41,141 nt of DNA, taken from positions 1 to 41,141 of IMG/VR virus record IMGVR_UViG_3300032053_003431; one strand, given 5' to 3'. Positions 14,649 to 23,814 of the stretch are shown in pieces (within the stretch, counting starts at the first letter, position 1; each line of letters starts with the position of its first letter). Under the pieces are notes generated by a model that was given only the letters and a program-made list of their open reading frames with translations, searched no databases and had not been told where the DNA came from. The position numbers and the translations under genes are program-made. This DNA is from a virus.

Positions 14649-15793
14649 TATTATTTTACAACGTATTCATAACAAACTCTCTTCCGGTTAACCAAGCTGG
14701 CTCTAAAATATTACCTGTAAAAAATAGAGGAAATCTTAGAAGCAGTGACAATTTAGATATACTCAAATATTCACTCGCTAGTGTAAGTAAAATCCACAAT
14801 TGGAGTCAAGTAATACTGTTCATAAAGTTGGATGATGAATATCATTCCCGCCAAGAAGAATTAACCAAGTTCATTCACTCGGAGTTCAAAAATCAATCTC
14901 TGATATTGAGATTTACAAGAAACGAGTATCAGAATGATTGGATAGAAACCTTTAATCTGTTTGACCCGAAAGATAGGTTAATATGGTTTTGTTGTAACCA
15001 CGACCATATTTTTATAGACTATGATATAGAATATTTAAATAAGTTGGTAGATTTGATGTATAAAGAAGAGAAATACTGTTCTCTAATATTTTCACATTGG
15101 CAAGAGAATATTCGTAATATAAAATTTGGGATGGATGCCCGATATAGGGGAGGAGGATTTAACCCTTTGCAACTACCCAGAGAGTATAAAATAGAGGAAT
15201 TTTATCTCTCAAATAGAGGAAATATAATAGATAGCATTCAGATAATCACGAAAGAGTTATATATAAACTGGTGGTTTGTTGGGAAATTTTGGGCTTCGTT
15301 TATCCCCCGGCCGGACTATTTCAATATCAGTCTGGCCCATAAAGAGGAACCTCTAGCTTGGCAAAAAGTTATAATTCCACTCAGAGAACTGTGCCGTCAT
15401 TTCGACGGTTATTCACATGTAGGAATAGGAAATAATCAGTGTCCATCATTAGAAATTCCTTTAGGATTTTTTGAGAATGATATAAAAATAAAGTTAGGTT
15501 TTCCAGTTGATAGAAAATATACAAACTTTAATCCTTGTAATCCCCATTATTTTGCCTATAATGAATTGGGAACAGACTATAAATTCTTACAAGAAGATAT
15601 TCCGTTTTTCTGGAAGAATAGAATATCAAATATAGAAACGAATCCGTCGATGGATGTTAATATGAACGTAGAAATGAGATTTAAGTCTATAGTGGAAAGT
15701 CTTTTTTATGAAGCGTTCCCAGTTGATACTGAGGTTATGCTGAAAATAATAAACTTATATATCGGTAAATATGGAGATTTTAGGGTAAAATGA
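14645..15793 (+). CDS. Putative glycosyltransferase, GT-A type
   Basis: A 382-residue protein. Features such as SRQEELTKFIHSEFKN and RLIWFCCNHDHIFIDYDIEY, with a D-x-D-like HDHIFIDYD, suggest a GT-A nucleotide-sugar enzyme, but I recognise no GT family. ATG 14645 is preceded by GGAGGG at very short spacing and forms an ATGA overlap with the gene before. An in-frame GTG at 14603 is less likely. The gene ends in another ATGA overlap with the three-domain enzyme. Its role is inferred from the neighbourhood. Confidence 0.6.
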   Translation: MILFYNVFITNSLPVNQAGSKILPVKNRGNLRSSDNLDILKYSLASVSKIHNWSQVILFIKLDDEYHSRQEELTKFIHSEFKNQSLILRFTRNEYQNDWIETFNLFDPKDRLIWFCCNHDHIFIDYDIEYLNKLVDLMYKEEKYCSLIFSHWQENIRNIKFGMDARYRGGGFNPLQLPREYKIEEFYLSNRGNIIDSIQIITKELYINWWFVGKFWASFIPRPDYFNISLAHKEEPLAWQKVIIPLRELCRHFDGYSHVGIGNNQCPSLEIPLGFFENDIKIKLGFPVDRKYTNFNPCNPHYFAYNELGTDYKFLQEDIPFFWKNRISNIETNPSMDVNMNVEMRFKSIVESLFYEAFPVDTEVMLKIINLYIGKYGDFRVK

Positions 15794-17640
15794 ACATAAT
15801 TATTCCAATCGGAGGAAAAGGTGAACGGTTTAAGAATGAAGGTTACACAACGCCAAAAGTTTTGATACCGGTATTAGGTCAAGAAATAATTTTTTGGGTT
15901 CTGGATAGACTGTGCATTGATGTAGAAAATACCATAACAATAATTTACAATAATGAACTTGAAAATTGTGGATTAGAGAGTAGAATTAGAAATCGTTACA
16001 ATAAATATAATTTTAACTTCATTAAAATGCCCCATCAATCCAATGGGCCAATAGAAACCATACTATACGGATTGAACAGACTAACCGAAGATCAGTTAGA
16101 TGAGACTCTTTTGATTCACGATGGAGATTCGTTTGTCAAAACTTCAATTTTAGACAAAGTTAAACCGGGAGAACATAAAATATTCTATACCATAAATGAT
16201 AACCCCAAACCTTTATTTTCCTATATAACGTTAAATGATGACAAAGTAACAAAGATAAGAGAGAAAGAAAAAATATCAGATAATGCTAATATTGGATGTT
16301 ATCAGTTTTCCAGTGGAAGATTTTTCAAAGATTGGGCGACAGAAATATCTCCTGCTGGATACATATCCGAAGTTTATAGAATAATGTTAATGGGGAAAGA
16401 AGTTGTATTGTCAGAAAAAATAGAGCCAGATGATTTCGTATGTCTGGGAACACCTGCGCAAATAATACAATTTTCTTCTAAAACAAAACAACTACCAAAA
16501 AGATTCTGTTTTGATTTGGATAATACGTTGGTTTCATACCCAGTTGATTCAGGCGACTACTCCACCGTCACACCAATTGAAAAAAACATAAAGTTTTTAA
16601 AATCGTTACATCAATCCGGACATTATATCATAATATATACCGCCAGAAGAATGAAAACACATGGATCTAATGTATCAAAAGTTATTCAAGATATTGGTAA
16701 AATAACTCTGGATACATTGGAAAAATTTGAAATTCCGTATGATGAGATATGTTTCGGAAAACCATATGCGGATTTTTACATTGATGACTTAGCGGTTAAC
16801 ATTCATGAGGACGTTGAGAAACAAACAGGATTTTACATAAACTCTGTAGAACCTAGACACTTCAATAGAGTGGAGTTTACTGATAAAACAGTAATTAAAC
16901 GATCCGATAAAGATTTATCTGGAGAAATTAATTTCTATAAACAGTGTCCCAATGAGTTAAAAAAATATTTTCCAACTCTCATAAGATCTACGGAAACTGA
17001 GTTAGAAACCGAAAAAATAGAAGGGAATTTGGTATCAAAAATGTATTGTAACTCATCGTTGCACGAGTGTCACATAGATACATTATTTAATGTGTTGAAT
17101 GCCATCCAATCGTGTAAATTTTTTGATATGGTTGACATTTATGAAAATTATTCTAACAAGTTGGTATCTAGATATAATACCTATGACTATTCCAGATTTG
17201 TCAATTCCAAAAAAACATTTGATAAAATAAACGAAAAACTAATAGAATATCAGTTGAGGAAATTGGGATGGATGTCTGTTATTCACGGAGATTTTGTTTT
17301 TTCAAATATATTTATAAACCCTAAAGATGAGGTGAAGTTGATAGATATGAGAGGAAAATTGGGAGACAAACTAACAATCTGCGGAGACATAAACTATGAT
17401 TACGCAAAATTTTACCAATCTCTCATAGGATATGATTTCATTCTTAACGACAGATATCCTCCAATGATGTATTCCAAAAAATGTATAGATTATTTTGAAT
17501 CTAAGTATAAAAAATTATACGGAGAAGAACAGCTTGAATATCTTAAATATATAACCGCTAGTTTATTATTTACCCTAATCCCCCTTCACAATAACAACAA
17601 ATGTCAGTCATATTATAATTTGATAGAATATCTGATATAG
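15790..17640 (+). CDS. Three-domain protein: sugar nucleotidyltransferase, HAD phosphatase, APH-like kinase
   Basis: A 616-residue fusion. Residues 1-230 form a nucleotidyltransferase (IIIPIGGKGERFKNEGYTTP with KV next, and LLIHDGDSFV). Residues about 236-345 form a HAD domain (D242 and D244 of FDLDNTLV, later FYIDDLAVN). Residues about 370-616 look like an APH/choline-kinase-type kinase (IHGDFVFSNIF with H499 and D501, then LIDMRGKLGD with D519). Phosphorylation, phosphate removal and NTP activation on one chain suggest that it prepares a nucleotide-activated sugar or polyol, by analogy with the HddA-GmhB-HddC heptose route; the kinase family differs. The exact substrate is unknown. Coupled upstream by ATGA and followed by a new promoter at 17642. 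Confidence 0.8.
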   Translation: MNIIIPIGGKGERFKNEGYTTPKVLIPVLGQEIIFWVLDRLCIDVENTITIIYNNELENCGLESRIRNRYNKYNFNFIKMPHQSNGPIETILYGLNRLTEDQLDETLLIHDGDSFVKTSILDKVKPGEHKIFYTINDNPKPLFSYITLNDDKVTKIREKEKISDNANIGCYQFSSGRFFKDWATEISPAGYISEVYRIMLMGKEVVLSEKIEPDDFVCLGTPAQIIQFSSKTKQLPKRFCFDLDNTLVSYPVDSGDYSTVTPIEKNIKFLKSLHQSGHYIIIYTARRMKTHGSNVSKVIQDIGKITLDTLEKFEIPYDEICFGKPYADFYIDDLAVNIHEDVEKQTGFYINSVEPRHFNRVEFTDKTVIKRSDKDLSGEINFYKQCPNELKKYFPTLIRSTETELETEKIEGNLVSKMYCNSSLHECHIDTLFNVLNAIQSCKFFDMVDIYENYSNKLVSRYNTYDYSRFVNSKKTFDKINEKLIEYQLRKLGWMSVIHGDFVFSNIFINPKDEVKLIDMRGKLGDKLTICGDINYDYAKFYQSLIGYDFILNDRYPPMMYSKKCIDYFESKYKKLYGEEQLEYLKYITASLLFTLIPLHNNNKCQSYYNLIEYLI

Positions 17641-17641
17641 T

Positions 17642-17669
17642 TTGACTTTATTATTCTCTGTGATAGTGT
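17642..17669 (+). promoter_or_regulatory. Promoter of the branched-sugar operon
   Basis: TTGACT at 17642-17647, a 16-base spacer ending TGA, and TAGTGT at 17664-17669. ATG 17679 lies nine bases past the -10, so the mRNA should be nearly leaderless. It directly follows the stop codon at 17640 and heads the run of genes to about 30068. Confidence 0.6.
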
Positions 17670-17678
17670 ATCTTACAT

Positions 17679-18758
17679 ATGAGTTTCGAAATATTAAAAT
17701 TTGAAGTTCCCGGAGGAAGTGCTGGAACTTCCCGAGAATTTTGCACTAGATTGAAAGACGCATATATAGAACCTATCTCCGCAACTGTAAACAACAAAAT
17801 TCAGAGTAATTATGTAAATGTCTGGCATGATAACATGAAAGTCGTCGCTGGAATAGACAAACAACTTCAGATTCAAGGTTCTCCGGGAACGATCTACGAC
17901 CCCAAAAGTTTAAACGATAGTGTTGTTTATGATGAATATGTAGATGATTCTATTTGTTTTATCCACGACGAAGCTGGTATAAATTACCAACATTTCTTTT
18001 TTTGTTTTTTTGGAAGATTCTATTATTTTGACGAACTTAGAAAAACACAAAAAATAAAACTTGGAATATTGGAAGATTTCTATACCGATGTGGGGAACAG
18101 CACTTTCATTAAAGAGTGGATTAATCTATGTTATGGGAAAGATGTAGAAATAGTGGTTCTCAAAAAAAATATAAGATACAAAATTAGAGATTTGATTCTT
18201 CCAAACGCATTTTATTGTTTTCCACAACCATCTGGTTATAGACATATCGTGGATATGATAAGGAAAGTGGTAGATAAGGTTGATCCATTTCCAGGAGAGT
18301 TAAAAAAAGGAGTTTATATATCAAGACAAGATACAATAAAAAGAGGTTGGTATCATGGCCGGGAAATGAAAAACGAATTGGAACTGATAGAGTTAATTAA
18401 AACTGAATTGGGGTTTGATATAATAGAGTTGATGGATTATAACATGGGGGACAAAATTAGAATATTCAAATCATATAAAAACATAATACAACAACACAGT
18501 GCATCTACTACTAATATTTTATTCTCAAACCCAAAGACCTATCATTTTTTGATAGAAAACCCTCAACAAAACTGGTGGTTGACACCAAAATGTGAAGAGT
18601 GGTCTACGATGACAAACTCTAGATTGATCAAAATTTCTGGTCAAGGAGAACTTCTAGAATCAGAAATGGACCCGAACAGTTTAGATCGTAATAACATTCC
18701 GTGGAGATTAAATAATGTGGAATCTATAGTCGATTCCATAAAACAATATATAGGATAA
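17679..18758 (+). CDS. GT61-family glycosyltransferase
   Basis: A 359-residue protein with the DUF563/GT61 signature. KKGVYISRQDTIKRGWYHGR followed by MKNELELIELIK matches the (V/I)YISR.....R...NE.EL pattern, and later IIQQHSASTTNILFSNPKT matches the G.ALTN..F motif. GT61 enzymes transfer sugars such as xylose and act on polysaccharides or glycoproteins. First gene behind the promoter at 17642; the next gene starts two bases after its stop. Donor unknown. Confidence 0.8.
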   Translation: MSFEILKFEVPGGSAGTSREFCTRLKDAYIEPISATVNNKIQSNYVNVWHDNMKVVAGIDKQLQIQGSPGTIYDPKSLNDSVVYDEYVDDSICFIHDEAGINYQHFFFCFFGRFYYFDELRKTQKIKLGILEDFYTDVGNSTFIKEWINLCYGKDVEIVVLKKNIRYKIRDLILPNAFYCFPQPSGYRHIVDMIRKVVDKVDPFPGELKKGVYISRQDTIKRGWYHGREMKNELELIELIKTELGFDIIELMDYNMGDKIRIFKSYKNIIQQHSASTTNILFSNPKTYHFLIENPQQNWWLTPKCEEWSTMTNSRLIKISGQGELLESEMDPNSLDRNNIPWRLNNVESIVDSIKQYIG

Positions 18759-18759
18759 C

Positions 18760-20070
18760 ATGCAAGAGATACTAAAACTAGTAAAAGAATTTATAGACAA
18801 AAAGTCCGCTGACAAAACTTGGTCACCCGGAAAAGATTGGGTTCAATATTCAGGACCAGTTTTTTCCAGTGATGAATACGTCGCTGCCATCAGTTCTTTG
18901 TTAGATGGTTGGTTGGTATTAGGGAAAGATGCCATTAGTTTTGAGAATGAGTTTCCTAAACAGTTTAATAAAAAGTATGGGATATTGACTAACAGTGGAA
19001 GTAGTTCAAATTTATTAATGTTATCTGCGTTAACTTCTAAAAGACTTTACAATTTAAAGAGAGGAACTCGGGTTATAACCCCAATAGCAGGCTTCCCGAC
19101 TACATTGAATCCTATATTTCAACTGGGATTCGAGCCCGTATTCGTGGATATAGACATTGATACACTTAACCTAAATTTGGATCAAGTAGAACAAGCGGTT
19201 AAACTAGGAGCCAAAATTATAACATTTGCCCATGTGTTGGGAAATCCACCTAATATGGATAGGTTGATGGATATAATAAATATCCACAAATTGATTTTTT
19301 TAGAAGATTGTTGTGATGCGTTAGGGTCTACTTATAAAGGAAATCCACTAGGAAGTTTTGGAGAAATGGCCAGCTGTAGTTTTTATCCGGCCCACCACAT
19401 AACTATGGGAGAAGGAGGTTTCGTAGCATGTAACACTCAGTTACAAGAAGTAGTAACCAGAAGTTTTAGAGAATGGGGACGAGGGTGTTATTGTGTTGGA
19501 AAAAAAGCTAATTTGTTAAAAAATGGATCGTGTGGAAAAAGATTCTCAAATTGGCTCCCAGAACTTCCAGATGAAATATTTGATCACAAGTATGTATATG
19601 ACGAAGTTGGTTACAACTTAAAGCCAATCGAGTTACAAGCATCAATCGGACTGGCTCAGATGAAAAAGTTGCCAGAAATTCATAGTAAAAGAAAATCTAA
19701 CCATTCTAGATTATTCAATATTTTTAAAAAATATGAGGAGTTTTTTGTATTACCTAAGGCTACAGAGGGGTCTGATCCGAGTTGGTTCGCTTTTGCGTTG
19801 ACAATCAAAGATGGTTCTCCGTTTAAAAGAAAAGATATCGTTGACCATTTTGAGAGTAACAAAATACAAACTCGCCCATATTTTGCCGGAAACATTATGT
19901 TACAGCCAGCATATGATGGATTGATGGATAAACGGGATGTGGTATCAAAGTTCCCAAACGCTAGAAAAGTTACAACTGACACATTTTTCTTAGGAACTAG
20001 TCCCGTGATAACCGAAGAACAGTTAAACTATATAGAAACTGTAACTAATAAATTTTTTACAACAAAATGA
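18760..20070 (+). CDS. rfbH: NDP-4-keto-6-deoxyglucose 3-dehydrase (RfbH/E1 type)
   Basis: A 436-residue DegT/DnrJ-fold enzyme, but not an aminotransferase. In SFYPAHHITMGEGG the PLP-binding lysine is replaced by H212, the hallmark of the C3-dehydrating enzymes E1/RfbH and ColD. Iron-sulfur cysteines are present as C185, C243, C245 and C258: C185 to C243 has 57 intervening residues, as I recall for E1, while the last spacing is 12 rather than 7. It should remove the 3-OH of a CDP-4-keto-6-deoxy-hexose using PMP and electrons from an E3-type reductase, which is not in the window. Product: NDP-4-keto-3,6-dideoxyhexose. Confidence 0.88.
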   Translation: MQEILKLVKEFIDKKSADKTWSPGKDWVQYSGPVFSSDEYVAAISSLLDGWLVLGKDAISFENEFPKQFNKKYGILTNSGSSSNLLMLSALTSKRLYNLKRGTRVITPIAGFPTTLNPIFQLGFEPVFVDIDIDTLNLNLDQVEQAVKLGAKIITFAHVLGNPPNMDRLMDIINIHKLIFLEDCCDALGSTYKGNPLGSFGEMASCSFYPAHHITMGEGGFVACNTQLQEVVTRSFREWGRGCYCVGKKANLLKNGSCGKRFSNWLPELPDEIFDHKYVYDEVGYNLKPIELQASIGLAQMKKLPEIHSKRKSNHSRLFNIFKKYEEFFVLPKATEGSDPSWFAFALTIKDGSPFKRKDIVDHFESNKIQTRPYFAGNIMLQPAYDGLMDKRDVVSKFPNARKVTTDTFFLGTSPVITEEQLNYIETVTNKFFTTK

Positions 20071-20990
20071 AATCCGATAAAATAGCCTGCTTATTTTTTA
20101 ACATATCGCTCGGAGTTAATAGGTATGAATCTGATAACTTCTTCGAACCAAACGCGGTGAAAAGCTTCAAACGTTGGAATCCTGACGTAGAAGTTCATGT
20201 AATAAATAATTCAAACTTTCACGAATATATGAAAGATTTGGAAATAGAAGAATATTACGAAGATATTGGGTTAATAATGTTGATGGTTATAAAACGGATG
20301 TTTGAAAAGTATAATTACAAAAAAATATTTCAACTCGGTATCGATACGATAACATGTTCTAGACTTGACGAGTTTATAGATAACTGCGTCGATGACATAA
20401 TATGCACAACCGGAACATTTCATTCTGTGGTAAATGAACATTATATTACTCCAATTTTGGAGTTTATCGAAGGAGATATGTTGTATAGAGATGTCGCGTC
20501 TATTAATGGAGACGTGGTTTGTATAAACAATAAAAGAGCAGCATCGGTGCTGTTAGATACCACATTAAAAATATACACGTCTCAGACATCTCAAGGTGGA
20601 TTGAATTATTGTTATATAAATCAGAAAGAATTGAAGTTATCTGTATCGATAGTAGATTTCCCATATTTTAAAACTAAGGTGGTATACAATATAAGATCTA
20701 AAGGTGTTGTTGGTGGATATTGTTTAGTTAGAGGAAATGTATTGGATGGCCGCCGGGGTAGAGTTATTTCGAATACATATCCATCTACATTATTTGTAGT
20801 TAAAGACGATAAACTTTTTACTCACGATGATAAACAGATAAAGGTGTTCCATTTTTGTGAAGGGTTAGGTTATAAAACGGACGATGTAGATGAACTAACA
20901 TATGACGAACAGATAAATGAGATGAAGACCATGTGGTTTAACGAACGTACTTTGGAATTTTTTAAAAATAAATGTGAGTGTATTTTTTAG
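20067..20990 (+). CDS. Putative glycosyltransferase (GT-A type)
   Basis: A 307-residue protein coupled to the 3-dehydrase by an ATGA overlap. The N-terminus (IACLFFNISLGVNRYESDNF), the acceptor-like KSFKRWNPDVEVHVINNSNF and YKKIFQLGIDTITCSRLDEF resemble GT8/GT-A nucleotide-sugar transferases in which D-x-(D/T) binds metal. A C-terminal KVFHFCEGLGYK stretch fits the HF.G..KPW motif of such enzymes only loosely. The role is inferred. A gap of 42 bases follows before the dehydratase. Confidence 0.6.
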   Translation: MKSDKIACLFFNISLGVNRYESDNFFEPNAVKSFKRWNPDVEVHVINNSNFHEYMKDLEIEEYYEDIGLIMLMVIKRMFEKYNYKKIFQLGIDTITCSRLDEFIDNCVDDIICTTGTFHSVVNEHYITPILEFIEGDMLYRDVASINGDVVCINNKRAASVLLDTTLKIYTSQTSQGGLNYCYINQKELKLSVSIVDFPYFKTKVVYNIRSKGVVGGYCLVRGNVLDGRRGRVISNTYPSTLFVVKDDKLFTHDDKQIKVFHFCEGLGYKTDDVDELTYDEQINEMKTMWFNERTLEFFKNKCECIF

Positions 20991-21032
20991 AATATAAAAA
21001 ATTCCACAATTTCATTGTAGATATGTATTTGT

Positions 21033-21986
21033 ATGATTAAAATTGTCTACATCACGGGTTGTCTTGGTTTCATAGGTTCATATGTAACCAGAGAATGTTT
21101 AAGGAAAGGTTGGTATGTTAAAGGGATCGACAAAATGACATACGCTGCTCGCCCGGAACTACTCGACGAGTTTTCAAAAAATCCAAAATTTCATTTTGAA
21201 AAAATGGATATATGTGACATAGATAGATTGGTAGATTGCGATTATTTTATTAACCTTGCTGCCGAAAGTCACGTAGACAATTCCATCAGAAAAAGCGAAG
21301 AATTTCTACATTCAAATGTAGATGGAGTTTATAACATATTAGAATTGTTAAGAATTTATCAAAGATCTTCTGATTCATCTCCCACTTTTATTCATTTTTC
21401 AACTGACGAGGTATATGGAGATATTGAAGTAGGAAGTCATACGGAATCAGATCCACTAAAACCAAGTAATCCATATTCAGCTACTAAAGCAGCTGCCGAT
21501 CAGTTAATCCTCGCCTGGTCGCGGACATATAACCTTCCATATGTCATTCTGCGACCCACAAACAATTATGGAATTGGACAATATGTTGAAAAGTTAATAC
21601 CAAAAACTAGTAAGTTTATTAAACTAAATCGTAGAGTTCCACTTCATAACAACGGAACCCCTCGTAGAACTTGGCTTCATGCACATGACACGGCTACATC
21701 TGTTATAAAAGTCATAGAATCGGGAATTAGAAATGAGATATATAACGTGTCCGGAAACTATGAAGATTCAAACATAAACATAATAAGAAAAATATTGACA
21801 GTTAAGTATGGAGTAGGGTATGATATCAATAAATACGTAGATTTCTCATATACTAGGGCAGGTCAAGATGTGAGGTATAGTTTGGACGATTCTAAATTAA
21901 GGTCGCTGGGTTGGTCAAATCAAATGAGTTTTGACTCGGAACTTCCTCAAATTATAGATTTTTACGATAACAATTTTATTTGGTAA
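21033..21986 (+). CDS. NDP-glucose 4,6-dehydratase (RmlB-like)
   Basis: A 317-residue extended SDR. The Rossmann glycine motif is TGCLGFIGS (8-16). The catalytic set is STDEVYG (T124, D125, E126) and YSATK (Y148, K152), which is the RmlB-type dehydratase arrangement, not a plain epimerase. NPYSATKAAADQL and RAGQDVRYSLD are further RmlB signatures. It oxidises C4, removes water at C5-C6 and gives NDP-4-keto-6-deoxyglucose, the substrate of the 3-dehydrase. RmlB normally uses dTDP-glucose while RfbH uses CDP sugars, so nucleotide specificity is an open point. No nucleotidyltransferase specific for this sugar was recognised nearby. Confidence 0.85.
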   Translation: MIKIVYITGCLGFIGSYVTRECLRKGWYVKGIDKMTYAARPELLDEFSKNPKFHFEKMDICDIDRLVDCDYFINLAAESHVDNSIRKSEEFLHSNVDGVYNILELLRIYQRSSDSSPTFIHFSTDEVYGDIEVGSHTESDPLKPSNPYSATKAAADQLILAWSRTYNLPYVILRPTNNYGIGQYVEKLIPKTSKFIKLNRRVPLHNNGTPRRTWLHAHDTATSVIKVIESGIRNEIYNVSGNYEDSNINIIRKILTVKYGVGYDINKYVDFSYTRAGQDVRYSLDDSKLRSLGWSNQMSFDSELPQIIDFYDNNFIW

Positions 21987-21996
21987 CATACCGTAT

Positions 21997-23814
21997 ATGA
22001 AAATTAAAGTAAGCGATCTTATAGCTGAATTTTTAGAAAAAGCAGGAATAGATACAATATTTGGAATAATAGGATCAGCGAACTCCCACATATTCAACTC
22101 CATAGATAAACGAGGTTACACAAAAATTATATGTGTTCATCATGAACAGGCAGCTGTTATGGCTATGGGTGCATACTTTCGATCTTCTGGAAGAATAGCT
22201 GCTTCATTGGTGACCGCTGGTGCGGGTTCATCAAACGCTATCACCGGAGTCGTCAGTAATTGGGCAGACTCAATTCCTGGAATAATACTCTCCGGACAAG
22301 AACAAGCTAAGTTTTTGGAACAATATGAGGGTATGAGAATGTATGGGATTCAGGGGTTTGATTCTCCAAAGATGGTTAAGGATACAACTAAACGCTCAAT
22401 CACAGTTAAAGATGAGACATCTGTTCAACATAACTTGGAAGCAGCTCACTTCATAACTCGAACCGGAAGACCGGGCCCAGTGTGGATCGACTTCCCAATG
22501 GATGTTCAATCAAAAATGGTGGAACCTAGAGAATGGAATTTTATATCTCCGTTTGTGGAAGAGGAATTAACTGATTCCGAGAATTTTATATTGGAACAAG
22601 TATTAGAACAAATGTCTCAAGCAAAAAGGCCAATTATTTGGGCTGGCCACGGGATCCGTCTAGCCGGGATGAAGAATGAGTTTAGACAGTTAGTATCAAA
22701 ACTCAAAATTCCTGTAATATTGTCTTGGAGTGGTATAGATTTGTTACACAATGACGACCCATATTATTTTGGAAGAGCTGGAGTTACCGCGATACGATAT
22801 TCCAACTTCATAGTTCAGAATTGTGATTTTTTATTGGCTATCGGAACCAGACTCTCTTTATTACAAGCAGGATACGATGCATCTCAATTTGCTAGATCCG
22901 CTAAAATTGTTGTGGTAGACGTTGATAAAACTGAATTAGATAGGTTTGGAAAATTGAAGAATAATATTGTTCTGCCCCACGATTGTAGAACGGTGATGAA
23001 GAAGTTATCTTCGTCTGAAAAATCTTATTTTAAACCTGAGTGGGTAGATTATTGTAACAAGATGAAATCAAAATATCCTCTACTTGAACCATATCATGTG
23101 GATAATGGATATGCAAATTCATATAAGTTTTTGGATTTTTTAAGCGACAAGCTAAAAGGTAACGAGGTTATCGTAACTGATATGGGCACTGGGTTGTTGA
23201 GTGGACACTATTCAATTAAGTTGAAGCCAGATAATATGATGTTTACTTCCTTGGGCTTAGGAGAAATGGGTTATGGATTGCCTGGAGCTATAGGAGCAGC
23301 TTTTGCAAATCCGGATAGAGATATCATATGTCTGAACTGTGACGGTGGAATGATGATGAACCTACAAGAACTCCAAACAATAATACATCACAAACTTAGA
23401 ATTAAAATTGTAGTGTTCAACAATGATGGATATTTGATGATTAAACATACTCAAAATTTATTATTCAAAGGAGAGAGAACAGCGGTTAGTAAAAATACCG
23501 GAGTAAGTTGTCCAGATTATAGTAAGTTAGGAGAATCTCTTGGATTTCATATAACTAAGCCAGTTAGGTTATGTGATGATACGCTGAGTTCAAAGATTGA
23601 TGATTTTCTATCTGACAACGGCCCAACTATAATGGAAGTGTTCATGGATCCTGAACAGGATTTTTTACCAAAAGTAAAGGGAGTAGTAAACGAAGATGGA
23701 TCTATAACTCCCGCAAGTCTTGAAGAAATGTCGCCGCTGTTGTCATATGAGGATATAGAAGAGGCTATGATTTCCGGAGTTGATCCGAAATCGAAAGTCA
23801 TAAAAAGACCATGA
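21997..23814 (+). CDS. Thiamine-diphosphate enzyme, YerE-like C-C branching enzyme
   Basis: A 605-residue ThDP enzyme of the acetolactate-synthase superfamily. The N-terminal pyrimidine domain has VHHEQAAVMAMGAY with catalytic E50. The middle domain has PIIWAGHGIRLAGM. The C-terminal pyrophosphate domain carries NCDGGMMMNLQELQ (CDG at 448-450) closing with VVFNNDGY. Next to a 3-dehydrase it resembles YerE, which decarboxylates pyruvate and adds the acyl unit to C4 of CDP-4-keto-3,6-dideoxyglucose in yersiniose synthesis. A true acetolactate synthase is unlikely, as no other branched-chain amino acid gene is present. Its ATGA overlap with the dehydrogenase ties it to the next two genes. Confidence 0.78.
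   Translation: MKIKVSDLIAEFLEKAGIDTIFGIIGSANSHIFNSIDKRGYTKIICVHHEQAAVMAMGAYFRSSGRIAASLVTAGAGSSNAITGVVSNWADSIPGIILSGQEQAKFLEQYEGMRMYGIQGFDSPKMVKDTTKRSITVKDETSVQHNLEAAHFITRTGRPGPVWIDFPMDVQSKMVEPREWNFISPFVEEELTDSENFILEQVLEQMSQAKRPIIWAGHGIRLAGMKNEFRQLVSKLKIPVILSWSGIDLLHNDDPYYFGRAGVTAIRYSNFIVQNCDFLLAIGTRLSLLQAGYDASQFARSAKIVVVDVDKTELDRFGKLKNNIVLPHDCRTVMKKLSSSEKSYFKPEWVDYCNKMKSKYPLLEPYHVDNGYANSYKFLDFLSDKLKGNEVIVTDMGTGLLSGHYSIKLKPDNMMFTSLGLGEMGYGLPGAIGAAFANPDRDIICLNCDGGMMMNLQELQTIIHHKLRIKIVVFNNDGYLMIKHTQNLLFKGERTAVSKNTGVSCPDYSKLGESLGFHITKPVRLCDDTLSSKIDDFLSDNGPTIMEVFMDPEQDFLPKVKGVVNEDGSITPASLEEMSPLLSYEDIEEAMISGVDPKSKVIKRP

Noticed and set aside
18760-20070. Sugar aminotransferase call for the DegT-fold gene
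   Set aside because: The PLP lysine is replaced by His212 and the Fe-S cysteine pattern is present, as in C3-dehydrases.
20991-21032. Promoter before the 4,6-dehydratase (TTCCAC, 16 bases, TGTATT)
   Set aside because: Both boxes are weak and the -10 ends three bases before the start codon. Read-through from 17642 is a simpler explanation.
21997-23814. Acetolactate synthase for branched-chain amino acids
   Set aside because: No partner or pathway gene is present, and its neighbours are the 3-dehydrase and sugar SDR genes. I treat it as YerE-like, though only phylogeny can settle this.
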